Notes: generated from the letters alone by a model not told the origin. A stretch of DNA of 64,000 nt from Gaiella sp038230035 (GCA_038230035.1 JBBRNX010000001.1:1-64000); one strand, 5' to 3'. Shown: positions 51,612 through 60,105, counted from the first letter of the stretch. Numbers and translations: made by a program.

Positions 51612-52363
51612 GTCGTGGATTGAGAGAGCGCAGTCAGCTCGTTGCGGACAGCCCAGAGCTCCGGATACTCGACGCGGTGGATCAGCCGCCCGAGAACCTC
51701 GACCGGCGTCCCCTGCGTCCCGACCACGCGGTCCCCGATTACGCGCGCAACGACGCGGTAGTGCCGGATCCGCCAGGTCTGGAGCCATTCGTCCAACTCC
51801 ATCAGCGCCTCCGCGAGCTGGTACAGCTGCTCGTGCTCCCGCCCGTGCACGTAGAGGTCGAGCAACGTGAGACCCGCCTGCTCGCGCGCCGCGTGAAACG
51901 CCTCGCCGAGCCGCGCCATCGCGGGGCGCAACTCCTTCACGCCGGGCGAATCGAAACCGCTGCCGTGGCCGAGCACCTTGCGGATCTCCTGGTACTCCCA
52001 CGGCGACATCTGCTCGAGCATGTCGAGCTGCCCGGTGATGAACCGGAGGCACATGCTCGCCCGGCGCAAGAGGCGTAGCGCGCCCGAGATGTCCGCTTCG
52101 CCAACAAGCCCCGCAGCAGCAGCCGTGTCGTTCCAGGAAAGCTTCAGCCACAGCTCAGAGGACTGATGGACGACCTGGAACAGCAACTCGTCGCGATGGA
52201 CCCACTCATCGGGCCCTTTCTGCAACGCGAGCAGTTCCTCGGTATTGAGGTAGCGCTCGTAGTCGCTGCGCGCCTCACCGGCTAGAACCGGCCGGTTGAG
52301 CGGCGGCTCCCAGGTCCCCCCCTGCGTCAGGTCGGGCGTCTCCTGCGGCGTCTCCGGTGACAT
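51608..52363 (-). CDS. kynA: Tryptophan 2,3-dioxygenase family protein
   Basis: The protein is 251 aa from ATG 52363 (MSPETPQETPDL). It is a heme enzyme that opens the indole ring of tryptophan to N-formylkynurenine. Family segments are YLNTEELLALQKGPDEWVHR, HRDELLFQVVHQSSELWLKL, GSGFDSPGVKEL in the position of the substrate loop, and WRIRHYRVVARVIGDRVVGT carrying the axial histidine and the C-terminal GTxG loop. The FDSPG form differs from the classical FQSxxFR. Formamidase and kynureninase genes are not recognised nearby. Confidence 0.85.
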   Translation of the reverse strand: MSPETPQETPDLTQGGTWEPPLNRPVLAGEARSDYERYLNTEELLALQKGPDEWVHRDELLFQVVHQSSELWLKLSWNDTAAAAGLVGEADISGALRLLRRASMCLRFITGQLDMLEQMSPWEYQEIRKVLGHGSGFDSPGVKELRPAMARLGEAFHAAREQAGLTLLDLYVHGREHEQLYQLAEALMELDEWLQTWRIRHYRVVARVIGDRVVGTQGTPVEVLGRLIHRVEYPELWAVRNELTALSQSTT

Positions 52364-52370
52364 GCCAGGG

Positions 52371-52376
52371 AGCATA
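52371..52376 (-). promoter_or_regulatory. Putative leaderless -10 element (TATGCT) for the dioxygenase operon
   Basis: TATGCT on the minus strand ends 8 nt before ATG 52363, in a 22-bp divergent gap. The overlapping plus-strand CATACT ends 8 nt before the rarA ATG. Confidence 0.45.
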
Positions 52377-52385
52377 CTCCGAGCC

Positions 52386-53663
52386 ATGGGAGACCTCTTT
52401 GCCGACGCAGCGCGCACGCGGCAGGACGAAACGGCACCGCTGCCGCAGCGCATGCGGCCGCGCTCCTTCGACGAGTTGGTCGGTCAGAAGCACGTCCTCG
52501 GTGCCGGATCGGCACTCCGTCTCGCGATCGAAGGCGACCGCCCGCCGTCGATGATCCTCCACGGGCCGCCCGGTGTCGGGAAGACGACGCTCGCCCGGAT
52601 CATCGCGGAGACGACGGGAGCCGAGTTCGAGGAGCTCTCCGCGGTCTCGGCCCGGGTCGACGACGTCCGCGGAGTTCTCCAGCGGGCGCGCGACCGCCTC
52701 GGGGGCAACGGCACGCGCACGATCCTGTTCCTCGACGAGATCCACCGCTTCAACAAGGCGCAGCAGGACGCGCTTCTGCCGGGGGTCGAGAGCGGCCTAC
52801 TGACGCTGATCGGCGCGACGACCGAGAACCCGTACTTCGAGGTGAACGCGGCGCTCCTGTCGCGCTGCACGGTGATCGAGCTCGAGTCGCTCTCCGACGA
52901 CGAGGTCGCGGCAGTCGTGGAACGCGGCGCAAGCGTGCTCGAGGTCGACGTGCCGCCCGCTGTCGCGGAGCTGATCGTGCGGCGAGCCGGTGGCGACGCA
53001 CGGAGCGCGCTCGCGACGCTCGAGCTCGTGACGCAGACGGCCGCTGCGGAAGGCGTCCCGCTCGAAGCACGTCACGTCGCGGATGCGGCGCGCAAGCGCC
53101 CTCTCCGCTACGACCGCGCCGACGACCAGCACTACGACTTCGCCTCGGCGTTCATCAAGTCGATGCGCGGCGGAGATGCCGACGCGAGCGTCTACTACCT
53201 CGCCGCCATGCTCGAAGGAGGTGAGGACGCACGCTTCATCGCGCGGCGGATGGTGATCCTCGCCTCTGAGGACGTCGGCAACGCCGATCCACAGGCCCTC
53301 GTCGTCGCCGTCGCTGCCGCGCAGGCGGTAGAGCACGTCGGGCTGCCGGAGGCGCAGCTCAACCTGGCTCAGGCCGCGATCTACCTGGCGCGCGCGCCGA
53401 AGTCGAACGCATCGGCGGTCGCGATCTGGACTGCGCGCAAGGACGTCCGCGAGCACGGCAACGCGCAACCGCCCCCGATGTTGCGGAGCAGCAGCTACCG
53501 CGGCGCGGCGGCCCGCGGGCACGGCGAGGGCTACGTCTACCCGCACGACGACGCGGCCGGCTTCGAGCTCGAGTACTTGCCCGAGGAGCTCCGTGGCCGC
53601 CGCTACTACACGCCGTCGGGCAACGGCGAGGAAGCGGACGGCCCGGTCGAGCCGTCGGGCTAG
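52386..53663 (+). CDS. rarA: Replication-associated recombination protein A (RarA/MgsA)
   Basis: The protein is 425 aa. It is an AAA+ clamp-loader-like ATPase that acts at stalled forks. The RMRPRSFDELVGQKHVLG opening, Walker A GPPGVGKTT (60-68), Walker B FLDEIHRFNKAQQD and the sensor GATTENPYFEVNAALLSRC are present. The C-terminal MgsA tetramerisation domain (SAFIKSMRGGDADASVYYLA, RGHGEGYVYPHDD region) is complete. The ATG is divergent from the dioxygenase gene by 22 bp. Confidence 0.94.
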   Translation: MGDLFADAARTRQDETAPLPQRMRPRSFDELVGQKHVLGAGSALRLAIEGDRPPSMILHGPPGVGKTTLARIIAETTGAEFEELSAVSARVDDVRGVLQRARDRLGGNGTRTILFLDEIHRFNKAQQDALLPGVESGLLTLIGATTENPYFEVNAALLSRCTVIELESLSDDEVAAVVERGASVLEVDVPPAVAELIVRRAGGDARSALATLELVTQTAAAEGVPLEARHVADAARKRPLRYDRADDQHYDFASAFIKSMRGGDADASVYYLAAMLEGGEDARFIARRMVILASEDVGNADPQALVVAVAAAQAVEHVGLPEAQLNLAQAAIYLARAPKSNASAVAIWTARKDVREHGNAQPPPMLRSSSYRGAAARGHGEGYVYPHDDAAGFELEYLPEELRGRRYYTPSGNGEEADGPVEPSG

Positions 53664-53666
53664 GAT
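53661..53666 (+). promoter_or_regulatory. Putative leaderless -10 element (TAGGAT) for the peroxiredoxin
   Basis: TAGGAT begins with the rarA TAG stop codon and ends 7 nt before GTG 53673. There is no Shine-Dalgarno. Confidence 0.4.
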
Positions 53667-53672
53667 CGCCGC

Positions 53673-54137
53673 GTGGCGTTACAGATCGGCGATCCGGCTC
53701 CGGACTTCGACCTCGAAGTCACATGGCCGGAGCGCGTCCGCCTCTCCGACTTCCGCGGCCGGAGCAACGTGCTGCTGGTCTTCCATCCGTATGCATGGAC
53801 GCCGGTGTGCACCGAGGAGGCACTCGATTTGCAGGCAAATCTCGAATCGTTCCGCGACGCCGAGACCGAGCTCGTGTTCGTCTCCTGCGACACCTCGGCC
53901 GCAAGGCAGGCGTGGAAGAAGGAGCTGGCCGCAGACTTCACATTCGCCTCCGACTTCTGGTCGCACGGCGCCGCCGCGCGCGCCTACGGCGTGTTCGACG
54001 AGGAGACCGGAGCGTCGCGGCGCGGGACATTCCTGATCGACAAGGCCGGCACCGTGATCTGGTCGCTCGTGAGTGAGACCGGTGAGAGACGCGACGAGCT
54101 CGTGCCCGGATCGCTCGACGCGCTCGGCTCGGGCTAA
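53673..54137 (+). CDS. AhpC/TSA-family peroxiredoxin (AhpE-like)
   Basis: The protein is 154 aa from GTG 53673. It reduces peroxides. The peroxidatic motif PxxxTxxC is P39, T43 and C46 (FHPYAWTPVC). A second cysteine near 72 (VSCDTS) could be resolving, but the usual positions differ, so it may work as a one-Cys enzyme like mycobacterial AhpE. FLIDKAGTVIW is typical of the C-terminal half. It overlaps the following hydrolase start by 1 bp. Confidence 0.9.
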   Translation: MALQIGDPAPDFDLEVTWPERVRLSDFRGRSNVLLVFHPYAWTPVCTEEALDLQANLESFRDAETELVFVSCDTSAARQAWKKELAADFTFASDFWSHGAAARAYGVFDEETGASRRGTFLIDKAGTVIWSLVSETGERRDELVPGSLDALGSG

Positions 54138-54900
54138 TGAGCCTCGCCCTCCACAGGTGGGGCGATCCAAGCCTGCCGCAGGTCGTCTGCCTCCACGGCG
54201 TGACCGGCCACGGGCGGCACTTCGCACGCCTTGCCGAGCAGCTTGCTCCGCGCTTCCATGTTCTGGCGCCAGATCTCCTCGGACACGGAGACTCCCGCCG
54301 CGAGCCGCCATGGTCGCTCGATGCGCACGTCGAGGCGAGCTTCGCGGCGGTCGGTCGGGAACCGGCGATTTGCATCGGGCATTCGTTCGGAGCTCGCGTC
54401 GCGGCCGAGCTCGCCGCGCGCGAGCCGCGTTTGCGACCAAGCTCGTCCTGCTCGACCCAGCAATCGGCCTGCCGCCGCAGGTGGCGCTCTTCGCGGCCGA
54501 GAATACGCGGGCCGAGCGCGTGTACACCTCGTTTGCCGAGGGAATCGAACGACGCTACGAGGAGAGCTCCCTCTACTCCACCGAGCGGGCAGTGCTCGAG
54601 GCCGAACTCGAGTCGCACCTCGTCCAGGATGCCGACGGCCTGTGGCGCTACCGCTACTGCCAGTCGGCCGTCATCGCCGCCTACAGCGACACGGCGAAGC
54701 CGCCGCCGCCGTTCGAGTCGCTGCGCGTCCCGACATTGCTCGTCCTGGGCGCGCATTCGTATCTCTCGTACGAGCAACTGCTGGACGCGCACCGGGCGGC
54801 GCTCGGAGATCTCCTGCAGGTGGTGACGGTCGACGGCGGCCACACAGTGCTGCTCGATGCCTTCGAGGAGACCGCCGGGGCGATCAAAGCGTTCCTCTAG
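54137..54900 (+). pseudogene. Alpha/beta hydrolase, interrupted by a frameshift
   Basis: The first part from ATG 54137 has VVCLHGVTGHGRHFARL, DLLGHGDS and the nucleophile elbow GHSFGARVAAEL. After about 54432 that frame degenerates. The continuation ATKLVLLDPAIGLPPQ, through RVPTLLVLGAHSYL (acid region) and VDGGHTVLLDAF (catalytic His), lies one frame back and stops at 54900. Restoring one base near 54431-54434 gives a normal protein of about 254 aa. All catalytic elements survive across the two parts. It converges on the aminotransferase gene with a 4-bp overlap. Confidence 0.75.
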
Positions 54901-56267
54901 GCCTCGTAGTACTCGTCCGCGATCGACAGCACGTCGTCGAGGACGGCAATCCCCTCCTCGGCTTCCTCGCGCGTCACTGTCAGCGGCGGCACGACCATCA
55001 CGACGTTCCAGTGCGTCATCAAGTAGAGACCTCGCTCGAGCGCTGCCTTCGCCATCCTCGCAACCGGCGCCGCCGCCTCACCGCCGCCGTTGAACGGGAC
55101 GAGCATCTCGCGCGTCTCACGATTCTTGACGAGCTCAAGCCCGAAGAAGCAGCCTTTCCCGCGCACCTCGCCGATCGACGGGTGTCGCGTTTGCAGCGCT
55201 CCGAGCGCCTCGGCAAAGTAGTCGCCCATCGCCGCCGCGTTCTCGACGATCCCTTCCTCCCGGAACGCCTCGATCGACGCGACGGCGGACGCACACGCCA
55301 ACGGATGGCCTGCGTACGTGAGCCCGCCGGGGAAGAAGCGGTCGCGAATCTGGTCGACGATCTCGCCGCGCGCGATCATCGCCCCGAGCGGGACGTACCC
55401 CGAGTTGATCCCCTTCGCGACGCAGAGGATGTCGGGCACGACGTCCCAGTGGTCGCAGGCGAACCACTTGCCGGTGCGACCGAAGCCGGCCATCACCTCG
55501 TCGAGGATCAGCAGAATCCCGTGGCGATCGCAGACCTCGCGGATCGACTTCAGGTAGCCGTCGGGCGGATAGATGATCCCGTTCGTTCCGGTCACGGTCT
55601 CAAGCATCACCGCGGCGACGGTATGAGCACCCTCGTACTGCAGGATCTCCTCCAAGTGCGGCCCGCCGGAACACACCGGGCATGGATCGGGATGACCTGC
55701 CGGACAGCGATAGGTGTACGGGTCGAACATGCGCACGACGCCGGGCATACCCGGCTCGACCGGCCAGCGCCGCGGATCGCCGGTCAACGTGACCGCGGCG
55801 TTCGTCGCGCCGTGGTACGAGCGGTAACGCGCGATGATCTTGTGACGGCCTGTGACCATTCGCGCGAGCTTCACGGCGTTTTCGTTCGCCTCGGCGCCGC
55901 CGTTCGTGAAGAACGAGACCGAGAGGTCGCCGGGCGTCACTTCGGCTAGCAGCCGGCCGAGGCGCGAGCGTGACTCGCTCGCCATTGGCGGACCAATCGT
56001 GCAGAGCTGATCGGCTTGATCCTTGATCGCCTGGATGATCTTCGGGTGCTGATGCCCGATCGAGACGTTGACGAGCTGAGACGCGAAGTCGAGGTAGCGC
56101 TTCCCGTCGTAGTCCCAGAAGTACCGGCCTTCGGCGCCGGCAACGGCAATCGGGTTGATCGCGTTTTGCACCGACCACGAGTAGAGAACGTGCTCCTTGG
56201 CGTCTGCGACGATCTGCGCGCCCAAGTTTGGGGCACCCAGATTCGGGTTGGTCTCGATCGTGGCCAT
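54897..56267 (-). CDS. Class III PLP-dependent aminotransferase (taurine/omega-amino acid type)
   Basis: The protein is 456 aa. The PLP lysine is K285 (CVAKGINSGYVPLGA) and the cofactor aspartate lies in LLILDEVMAGFGRTGKWF. The RYRSYHGATNAAVTLTGDPR and RRWPVEPG segments plus the Cys-containing insertion CPAGHPDPCPVC resemble taurine-pyruvate and related omega aminotransferases. A GAGGAGGAG ribosome binding site precedes the ATG, and TAGGAT (56302-56307, minus) may be its -10 box. The amino donor is not predictable with confidence. Confidence 0.88.
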   Translation of the reverse strand: MATIETNPNLGAPNLGAQIVADAKEHVLYSWSVQNAINPIAVAGAEGRYFWDYDGKRYLDFASQLVNVSIGHQHPKIIQAIKDQADQLCTIGPPMASESRSRLGRLLAEVTPGDLSVSFFTNGGAEANENAVKLARMVTGRHKIIARYRSYHGATNAAVTLTGDPRRWPVEPGMPGVVRMFDPYTYRCPAGHPDPCPVCSGGPHLEEILQYEGAHTVAAVMLETVTGTNGIIYPPDGYLKSIREVCDRHGILLILDEVMAGFGRTGKWFACDHWDVVPDILCVAKGINSGYVPLGAMIARGEIVDQIRDRFFPGGLTYAGHPLACASAVASIEAFREEGIVENAAAMGDYFAEALGALQTRHPSIGEVRGKGCFFGLELVKNRETREMLVPFNGGGEAAAPVARMAKAALERGLYLMTHWNVVMVVPPLTVTREEAEEGIAVLDDVLSIADEYYEA

Positions 56268-56301
56268 TTGCGACTCCTCCTCGTTCTGATCTCTGGCGCG
56301 G

Positions 56302-56307
56302 ATCCTA
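56302..56307 (-). promoter_or_regulatory. Putative -10 element (TAGGAT) for the class III aminotransferase
   Basis: TAGGAT lies 35 nt before ATG 56267, with TTTGGT about 16 nt further upstream as a possible -35. The leader carries the ribosome binding site. Confidence 0.35.
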
Positions 56308-56351
56308 ACGAGGAGCGGCCCCTACCAAACGATCACGCCGAACGGTCTCGC

Positions 56352-58049
56352 TCAGGCGGCGATCCGGTCGCGGCCCAACGCCTTCGCCTCATACAGGCGA
56401 GCATCGGCGAGCGCGAGAAGATCGTCCGACTCCGCAGGCTCGTTTGCGCAGACCACCCCGGCCGAGAGCGTCAGCGACAGCTCGCCGTCGAGCTCGGGCC
56501 ACGGCCGTTCGCGCAACGCGCGCCGTAGGCGCTCGCAGCAACCCAACGCCTCGTCTCTGCTCGTCGCCGGCATGACGACCACGAACTCCTCGCCACCCGA
56601 GCGAACGACCACATCGCCGTCGCGGACGCATCGCGTGAGCAGATCCGCGACCGCGCAGAGAACGCGATCGCCGGCCTCGTGGCCGAACCTGTCGTTCACC
56701 GACTTGAAGTGATCGAGATCGACCAAGGCGACCGCAACGCTGTCCGTCCCGCGTCGGGCCGGGCCGATGATCGCCGGAAGCTCGCGCGCGAGCCAGCGGC
56801 GGTTCCTGAGTCCGGTCAGCCAGTCACGGTCAGCCTGTTCCCGCAACTGGTCGCGAAGTTCCTCGAGCTGGCCCATCCGCTCCTCCAGCTCGAACTTCGT
56901 CGCGTTCAGCTCGCGGACGAGCTCCTCGAGCTCGCTGTTTTTCGCTGCGAGCACATTCGCCTCACGTCGTGCGGCCGCGACCTCCAGGCTCGCCTGCTGT
57001 AGCGCGAGCCGGTGGCTTGCCCGCTGCTCGATAACGGCCCGCTCCAGGACGAATCCCTCGGCGAGCGCCGCGTAGGCCGCCTTGTGGTCGCCCGCGCCCC
57101 GCAGAACGTCCGCGAGCGAACGAAGCAGCAAGCCGCGGACGAACGGCGGCGCATGGTTCGACAGATCGAGCCCGCGCTGCCCTGCGGCTATTGCCTCCTC
57201 GACGCGGCCGAGGCCGACGAGGCAGCGCATGCGAACCTCGTAAGTGACGCCGTGCAGGTAGGGATCGGGATCGTCTCCGACCTCGAGCAGGCGAAGAACC
57301 TCGTCGACGTCGGCGAGCGCCGCCGCGGCGTCACCGGTCGCAAGCCGGATGTCCGCGCGGGTTCCGAGCGAATACGCGAGTGGATATCGCGCATCCTCCC
57401 CAAGCGGCTCGGCGACAACGACGGCGATCTCGATCTCGGTCGCCGCCTCGGCCAGCTCGCCGCGCTCGTACAGCGTGTAGGCGACGTCGTTCCGGCCGCT
57501 GACCTCGTCATAGGAACATCCCAACTCGACCGCAAGAGCAACGACCTCACGCGCCGCGTCGAGCCCGGAGGCGACCTCCATGTTGCCGAGGATCAGCGAA
57601 AGATGGTTGCGAGCATCCAGCCGAACACGATGCAGCTCGTAGCGGTCGGCGATCGCGATCGCCTCCTCGATCCGCTCGAGCGCGTCCCGATAGCCGCCCG
57701 AGTAGAACGCGAGCCGGGCATGCGCCACGGCGACCTCGGCGAGAAGGTCCGGCGCGGTGCACGAGGCGAGCAACGGCTCAGCCTGCAGCAATGCGGCGAG
57801 AGCCGCGTCGAGATCGCCTCGCCGCGTCGCGACGCGCGCTTCGAGCGCCAGGGCGCGGCCGAGCAGACGGAAATCAGACGTTTTCGCCGCCGAATCACTC
57901 GCTGCGCGCGCAAGCTCGAGCGCGTCGAACGGCCGCTCGCTCAGGATCGCGTAGCCACGGTCGAGCTCGTGATCGTAATCCGTCACGACAGGACCGCAAG
58001 GTTCGGTCGGGTTTACAGGGGCGTTCATCACCGCATCGCCCACTCTCAT
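56352..58049 (-). CDS. Diguanylate cyclase with N-terminal TPR-like region
   Basis: The protein is 565 aa from ATG 58049 (a start at 58028 is possible). Residues about 30-380 are TPR-like helices (LLGRALALEARVATRRGDLD, YRDALERIEEAIAIADRYEL). A short coiled coil follows (LEELVRELNATKFELEERM), then a GGDEF domain with the active-site GGEEF at 485-489 and an upstream RxxD inhibitory site (RDGD, 476-479). Both the catalytic and product-inhibition motifs are intact, so it should make cyclic di-GMP. No membrane helix or signal peptide is seen, so it is probably a cytosolic sensor. Confidence 0.9.
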   Translation of the reverse strand: MRVGDAVMNAPVNPTEPCGPVVTDYDHELDRGYAILSERPFDALELARAASDSAAKTSDFRLLGRALALEARVATRRGDLDAALAALLQAEPLLASCTAPDLLAEVAVAHARLAFYSGGYRDALERIEEAIAIADRYELHRVRLDARNHLSLILGNMEVASGLDAAREVVALAVELGCSYDEVSGRNDVAYTLYERGELAEAATEIEIAVVVAEPLGEDARYPLAYSLGTRADIRLATGDAAAALADVDEVLRLLEVGDDPDPYLHGVTYEVRMRCLVGLGRVEEAIAAGQRGLDLSNHAPPFVRGLLLRSLADVLRGAGDHKAAYAALAEGFVLERAVIEQRASHRLALQQASLEVAAARREANVLAAKNSELEELVRELNATKFELEERMGQLEELRDQLREQADRDWLTGLRNRRWLARELPAIIGPARRGTDSVAVALVDLDHFKSVNDRFGHEAGDRVLCAVADLLTRCVRDGDVVVRSGGEEFVVVMPATSRDEALGCCERLRRALRERPWPELDGELSLTLSAGVVCANEPAESDDLLALADARLYEAKALGRDRIAA

Positions 58050-58098
58050 CGGCCTGGCGCGGCGATACCTCAACCCCGTTTGTCGCAAGACGGCGTGG

Positions 58099-58695
58099 CT
58101 AGGAGGCTGGTGCGAGCAACGCGGCCAGCAGCGGTTCGGCAGCCGAGATCCGTGCGAGGAGCGCCTGCGGCCCCGCTGCGTTCCCATCGAGCGCGGAGAG
58201 CAGGTTCGCGCCGAGGTAGTACGTCACGAGCGCGTCCGCGAGCTCGGTCGTCGGAACGGCCGACTCGAGGGCGGTTCCACGAACGAGGCGCTCGATCGTC
58301 GATTCCGTGAACTCGCGCCACGGCTCGACTCCTTCGATGACGCGAGCCGCGAGGGCCGGCCGCGTGAGACATCCGGCGATGAGCTGCGCAAGTACGACAA
58401 CGTGGCCCGACTCCCGATCTTCGAGGTTGAGTGCCTTGGTCCGCTCAAGGATCTCCCCGATCGTGGCGGCACCGTCGAGCGCCTCGCGATAGCGGGCGAG
58501 CCGCTCGGCGCTCGTCTGCTCGAGCGCGGCGAGCAACAGGTTGTCGAGGCTGCCGAAGTAGTAGAAGACCAGCGCCTGATTGAAGCCGCCTCGGCGCGCG
58601 ATGGCGCGCGATGTCGCCCCCGCAAAGCCCTCCGTCTGGAGAGTTTCGAGGGCGGCAACCACGATGGTGTCGCGCGTCTGCTGAGTCTTAGTCAT
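58099..58695 (-). CDS. TetR-family transcriptional regulator
   Basis: The protein is 198 aa from ATG 58695 (MTKTQQTRDTIVVAALETLQ). The N-terminal helix-turn-helix is EGFAGATSRAIARRGGFNQALVFYYFGSLDNLL. The C-terminal helical ligand domain is of ordinary length. It is divergent from the SDR39U1-type epimerase, with inverted repeats spanning its own start codon, so autoregulation and control of the neighbour are likely. The open frame upstream is long, but the ATG and HTH position set the start. Confidence 0.9.
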   Translation of the reverse strand: MTKTQQTRDTIVVAALETLQTEGFAGATSRAIARRGGFNQALVFYYFGSLDNLLLAALEQTSAERLARYREALDGAATIGEILERTKALNLEDRESGHVVVLAQLIAGCLTRPALAARVIEGVEPWREFTESTIERLVRGTALESAVPTTELADALVTYYLGANLLSALDGNAAGPQALLARISAAEPLLAALLAPAS

Positions 58696-58717
58696 ATGCT
58701 TTAATCGACTGACTAAG
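58687..58717. promoter_or_regulatory. Candidate TetR operator between divergent genes
   Basis: CTTAGTC (58687-58693) and GACTAAG (58711-58717) form a perfect 7-bp inverted repeat around a 17-bp spacer. GACTAAGTC at 58711-58719 is itself nearly symmetrical. The repeat covers the TetR start codon and lies just before the GGAGGT ribosome binding site of the epimerase gene. Confidence 0.5.
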
Positions 58718-58731
58718 TCTAGCGGAGGTAC

Positions 58732-59631
58732 ATGACGATGAAGATCGTTCTCGCTGGTGGAACCGGGTTGATCGGGCGGGCTCTCGTGCCGGCGCTGATC
58801 GACGAGGGGCACGACGTGGCAGTGCTGACGCGCGGCACGGCCTCGGATGTCGAGGGCGCTGATGCGCTTCACTGGGACGGCCAGCGCGCCGACGAGGCAG
58901 ACCTGCTCGGTGTCGACGCAATCGTGAACCTGGCCGGCGCGACGATCGGCGGGCGCCGCTGGACCGACAGCAGAAAGCGCCAGATCCTGCGGAGCCGGGT
59001 CGACTCGACCGCCGCGCTCATCGACGGTGTGGGGCGCCTTTCGCCCGACGCACGTCCGCGTGTGCTCGTGAACGCCTCCGGGATCGGCTACGCCGGAGAC
59101 GCCGGCGACGAGGTCGTGACCGAGAACGCGAAGCCGGGAACGGACTTCCTGGCATCCGTGTGCCGGGAGTGGGAAACGGCGGCTCTGGCGGCCGAGGCAT
59201 ATGGGCTGCGGGTTGCTCTTATGCGCACCGGCGTGGTGCTCGCGTCCGAGGCGCTGACGCTCAAGCTTCTGGCGCTCCCGTTCCGCCTCTTCGCCGGCGG
59301 CCGTGTCGGTTCGGGCAAGCAGTGGTTCCCGTGGATTCATCTCGACGACGTTGTCCGGGTCTATGCCCAGGCGATCTCCGACCCTTCGCTCGCCGGGCCG
59401 ATCAACCTCGTTGGGCCGCAGGCGATTCGTCAGGACGAGCTTGCGAAGGAACTCGGCCACGTGCTCCATCGACCGTCGCTCCTGCCGACACCGTCCTGGG
59501 CGCTCCGCCTCGCGTTGGGCGAGCAGTCCGAGATCGTCCTAGGTGGGCAGCACGCGGTGTCCGAGAAGCTCGATCCGGCGGCCTTCCTCTACCCGAGACT
59601 GGGCGACGCCTTGGTCGAAGCACTCGGCTGA
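58732..59631 (+). CDS. SDR39U1-type NAD(P)-binding epimerase (TIGR01777 family)
   Basis: The protein is 299 aa with a GGAGGT ribosome binding site. The N-terminal Rossmann motif is GGTGLIG (9-15). NLAGATIGGRRWTDSRKRQI and SRVDSTAALIDG are the hallmarks of the YfcH/SDR39U1 group. Later segments include LVNASGIGYAGDAGDEVV, QWFPWIHLDDVVRVYAQA and the C-terminal DUF1731 (LRLALGEQSEIVLGGQHAV). The biochemical role of the family is unresolved. It is controlled in cis by the divergent TetR gene, by position. Confidence 0.92.
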   Translation: MTMKIVLAGGTGLIGRALVPALIDEGHDVAVLTRGTASDVEGADALHWDGQRADEADLLGVDAIVNLAGATIGGRRWTDSRKRQILRSRVDSTAALIDGVGRLSPDARPRVLVNASGIGYAGDAGDEVVTENAKPGTDFLASVCREWETAALAAEAYGLRVALMRTGVVLASEALTLKLLALPFRLFAGGRVGSGKQWFPWIHLDDVVRVYAQAISDPSLAGPINLVGPQAIRQDELAKELGHVLHRPSLLPTPSWALRLALGEQSEIVLGGQHAVSEKLDPAAFLYPRLGDALVEALG

Positions 59632-59653
59632 ACGAACGTGTCAGAGTGAGTCG

Positions 59654-60058
59654 ATGGCGACGATGCGCGACCTCGACGAGCTCGCCCTCGCGATGCCCGA
59701 GACGACGAAAGCGGTCGACGAGGGACGCCCGTCGTACCAGGTCCACGGCAAGACGTTCGCCTGGCACCGCAGCCAGCGCCCGGATGCAGTGGACGCCGAG
59801 ACCGGCGAACGGCTGGACGACGTCCTCGTCTTCCATGTCGCCGACCTCGAAGACAAAGAGATCCTCCTCTCCGACGACCGCGGCATCTACTTCACGACAC
59901 CGCACTGGAAGGGCTACCGCGCAGTGCTGATGCGAATCCCCGAGCTTGCTCGACTCGACCGCGACGAACTCGCCGACCTCGTCGCCGAGGCGTGGCTCAC
60001 CCGTGCTCACAAGCGCCTAGCCAAGGCTTGGCTCGCAGAGCACGAGCCGCCGGACTAG
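59654..60058 (+). CDS. YjbR/MmcQ family protein
   Basis: The protein is 134 aa from ATG 59654. The fold-typical pattern is an N-terminal helix (MRDLDELALAMPETTKAVDE), the GRPSYQVHGKTFAWHRSQR beta region, VADLEDKEILLSDDRGIYFT and FTTPHWKGYRAVLMRIPEL, with a C-terminal helix of the WLTRAHKRLAKAWL type. YjbR-like proteins have a CyaY-like DNA-binding fold of unknown role. It begins 22 bp after the epimerase stop. Confidence 0.88.
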   Translation: MATMRDLDELALAMPETTKAVDEGRPSYQVHGKTFAWHRSQRPDAVDAETGERLDDVLVFHVADLEDKEILLSDDRGIYFTTPHWKGYRAVLMRIPELARLDRDELADLVAEAWLTRAHKRLAKAWLAEHEPPD

Positions 60059-60105
60059 CGGTAGAAGCCGGCGGAGGGGGCGGCGCGGGAATCAGCCGAG
60101 GGTGA

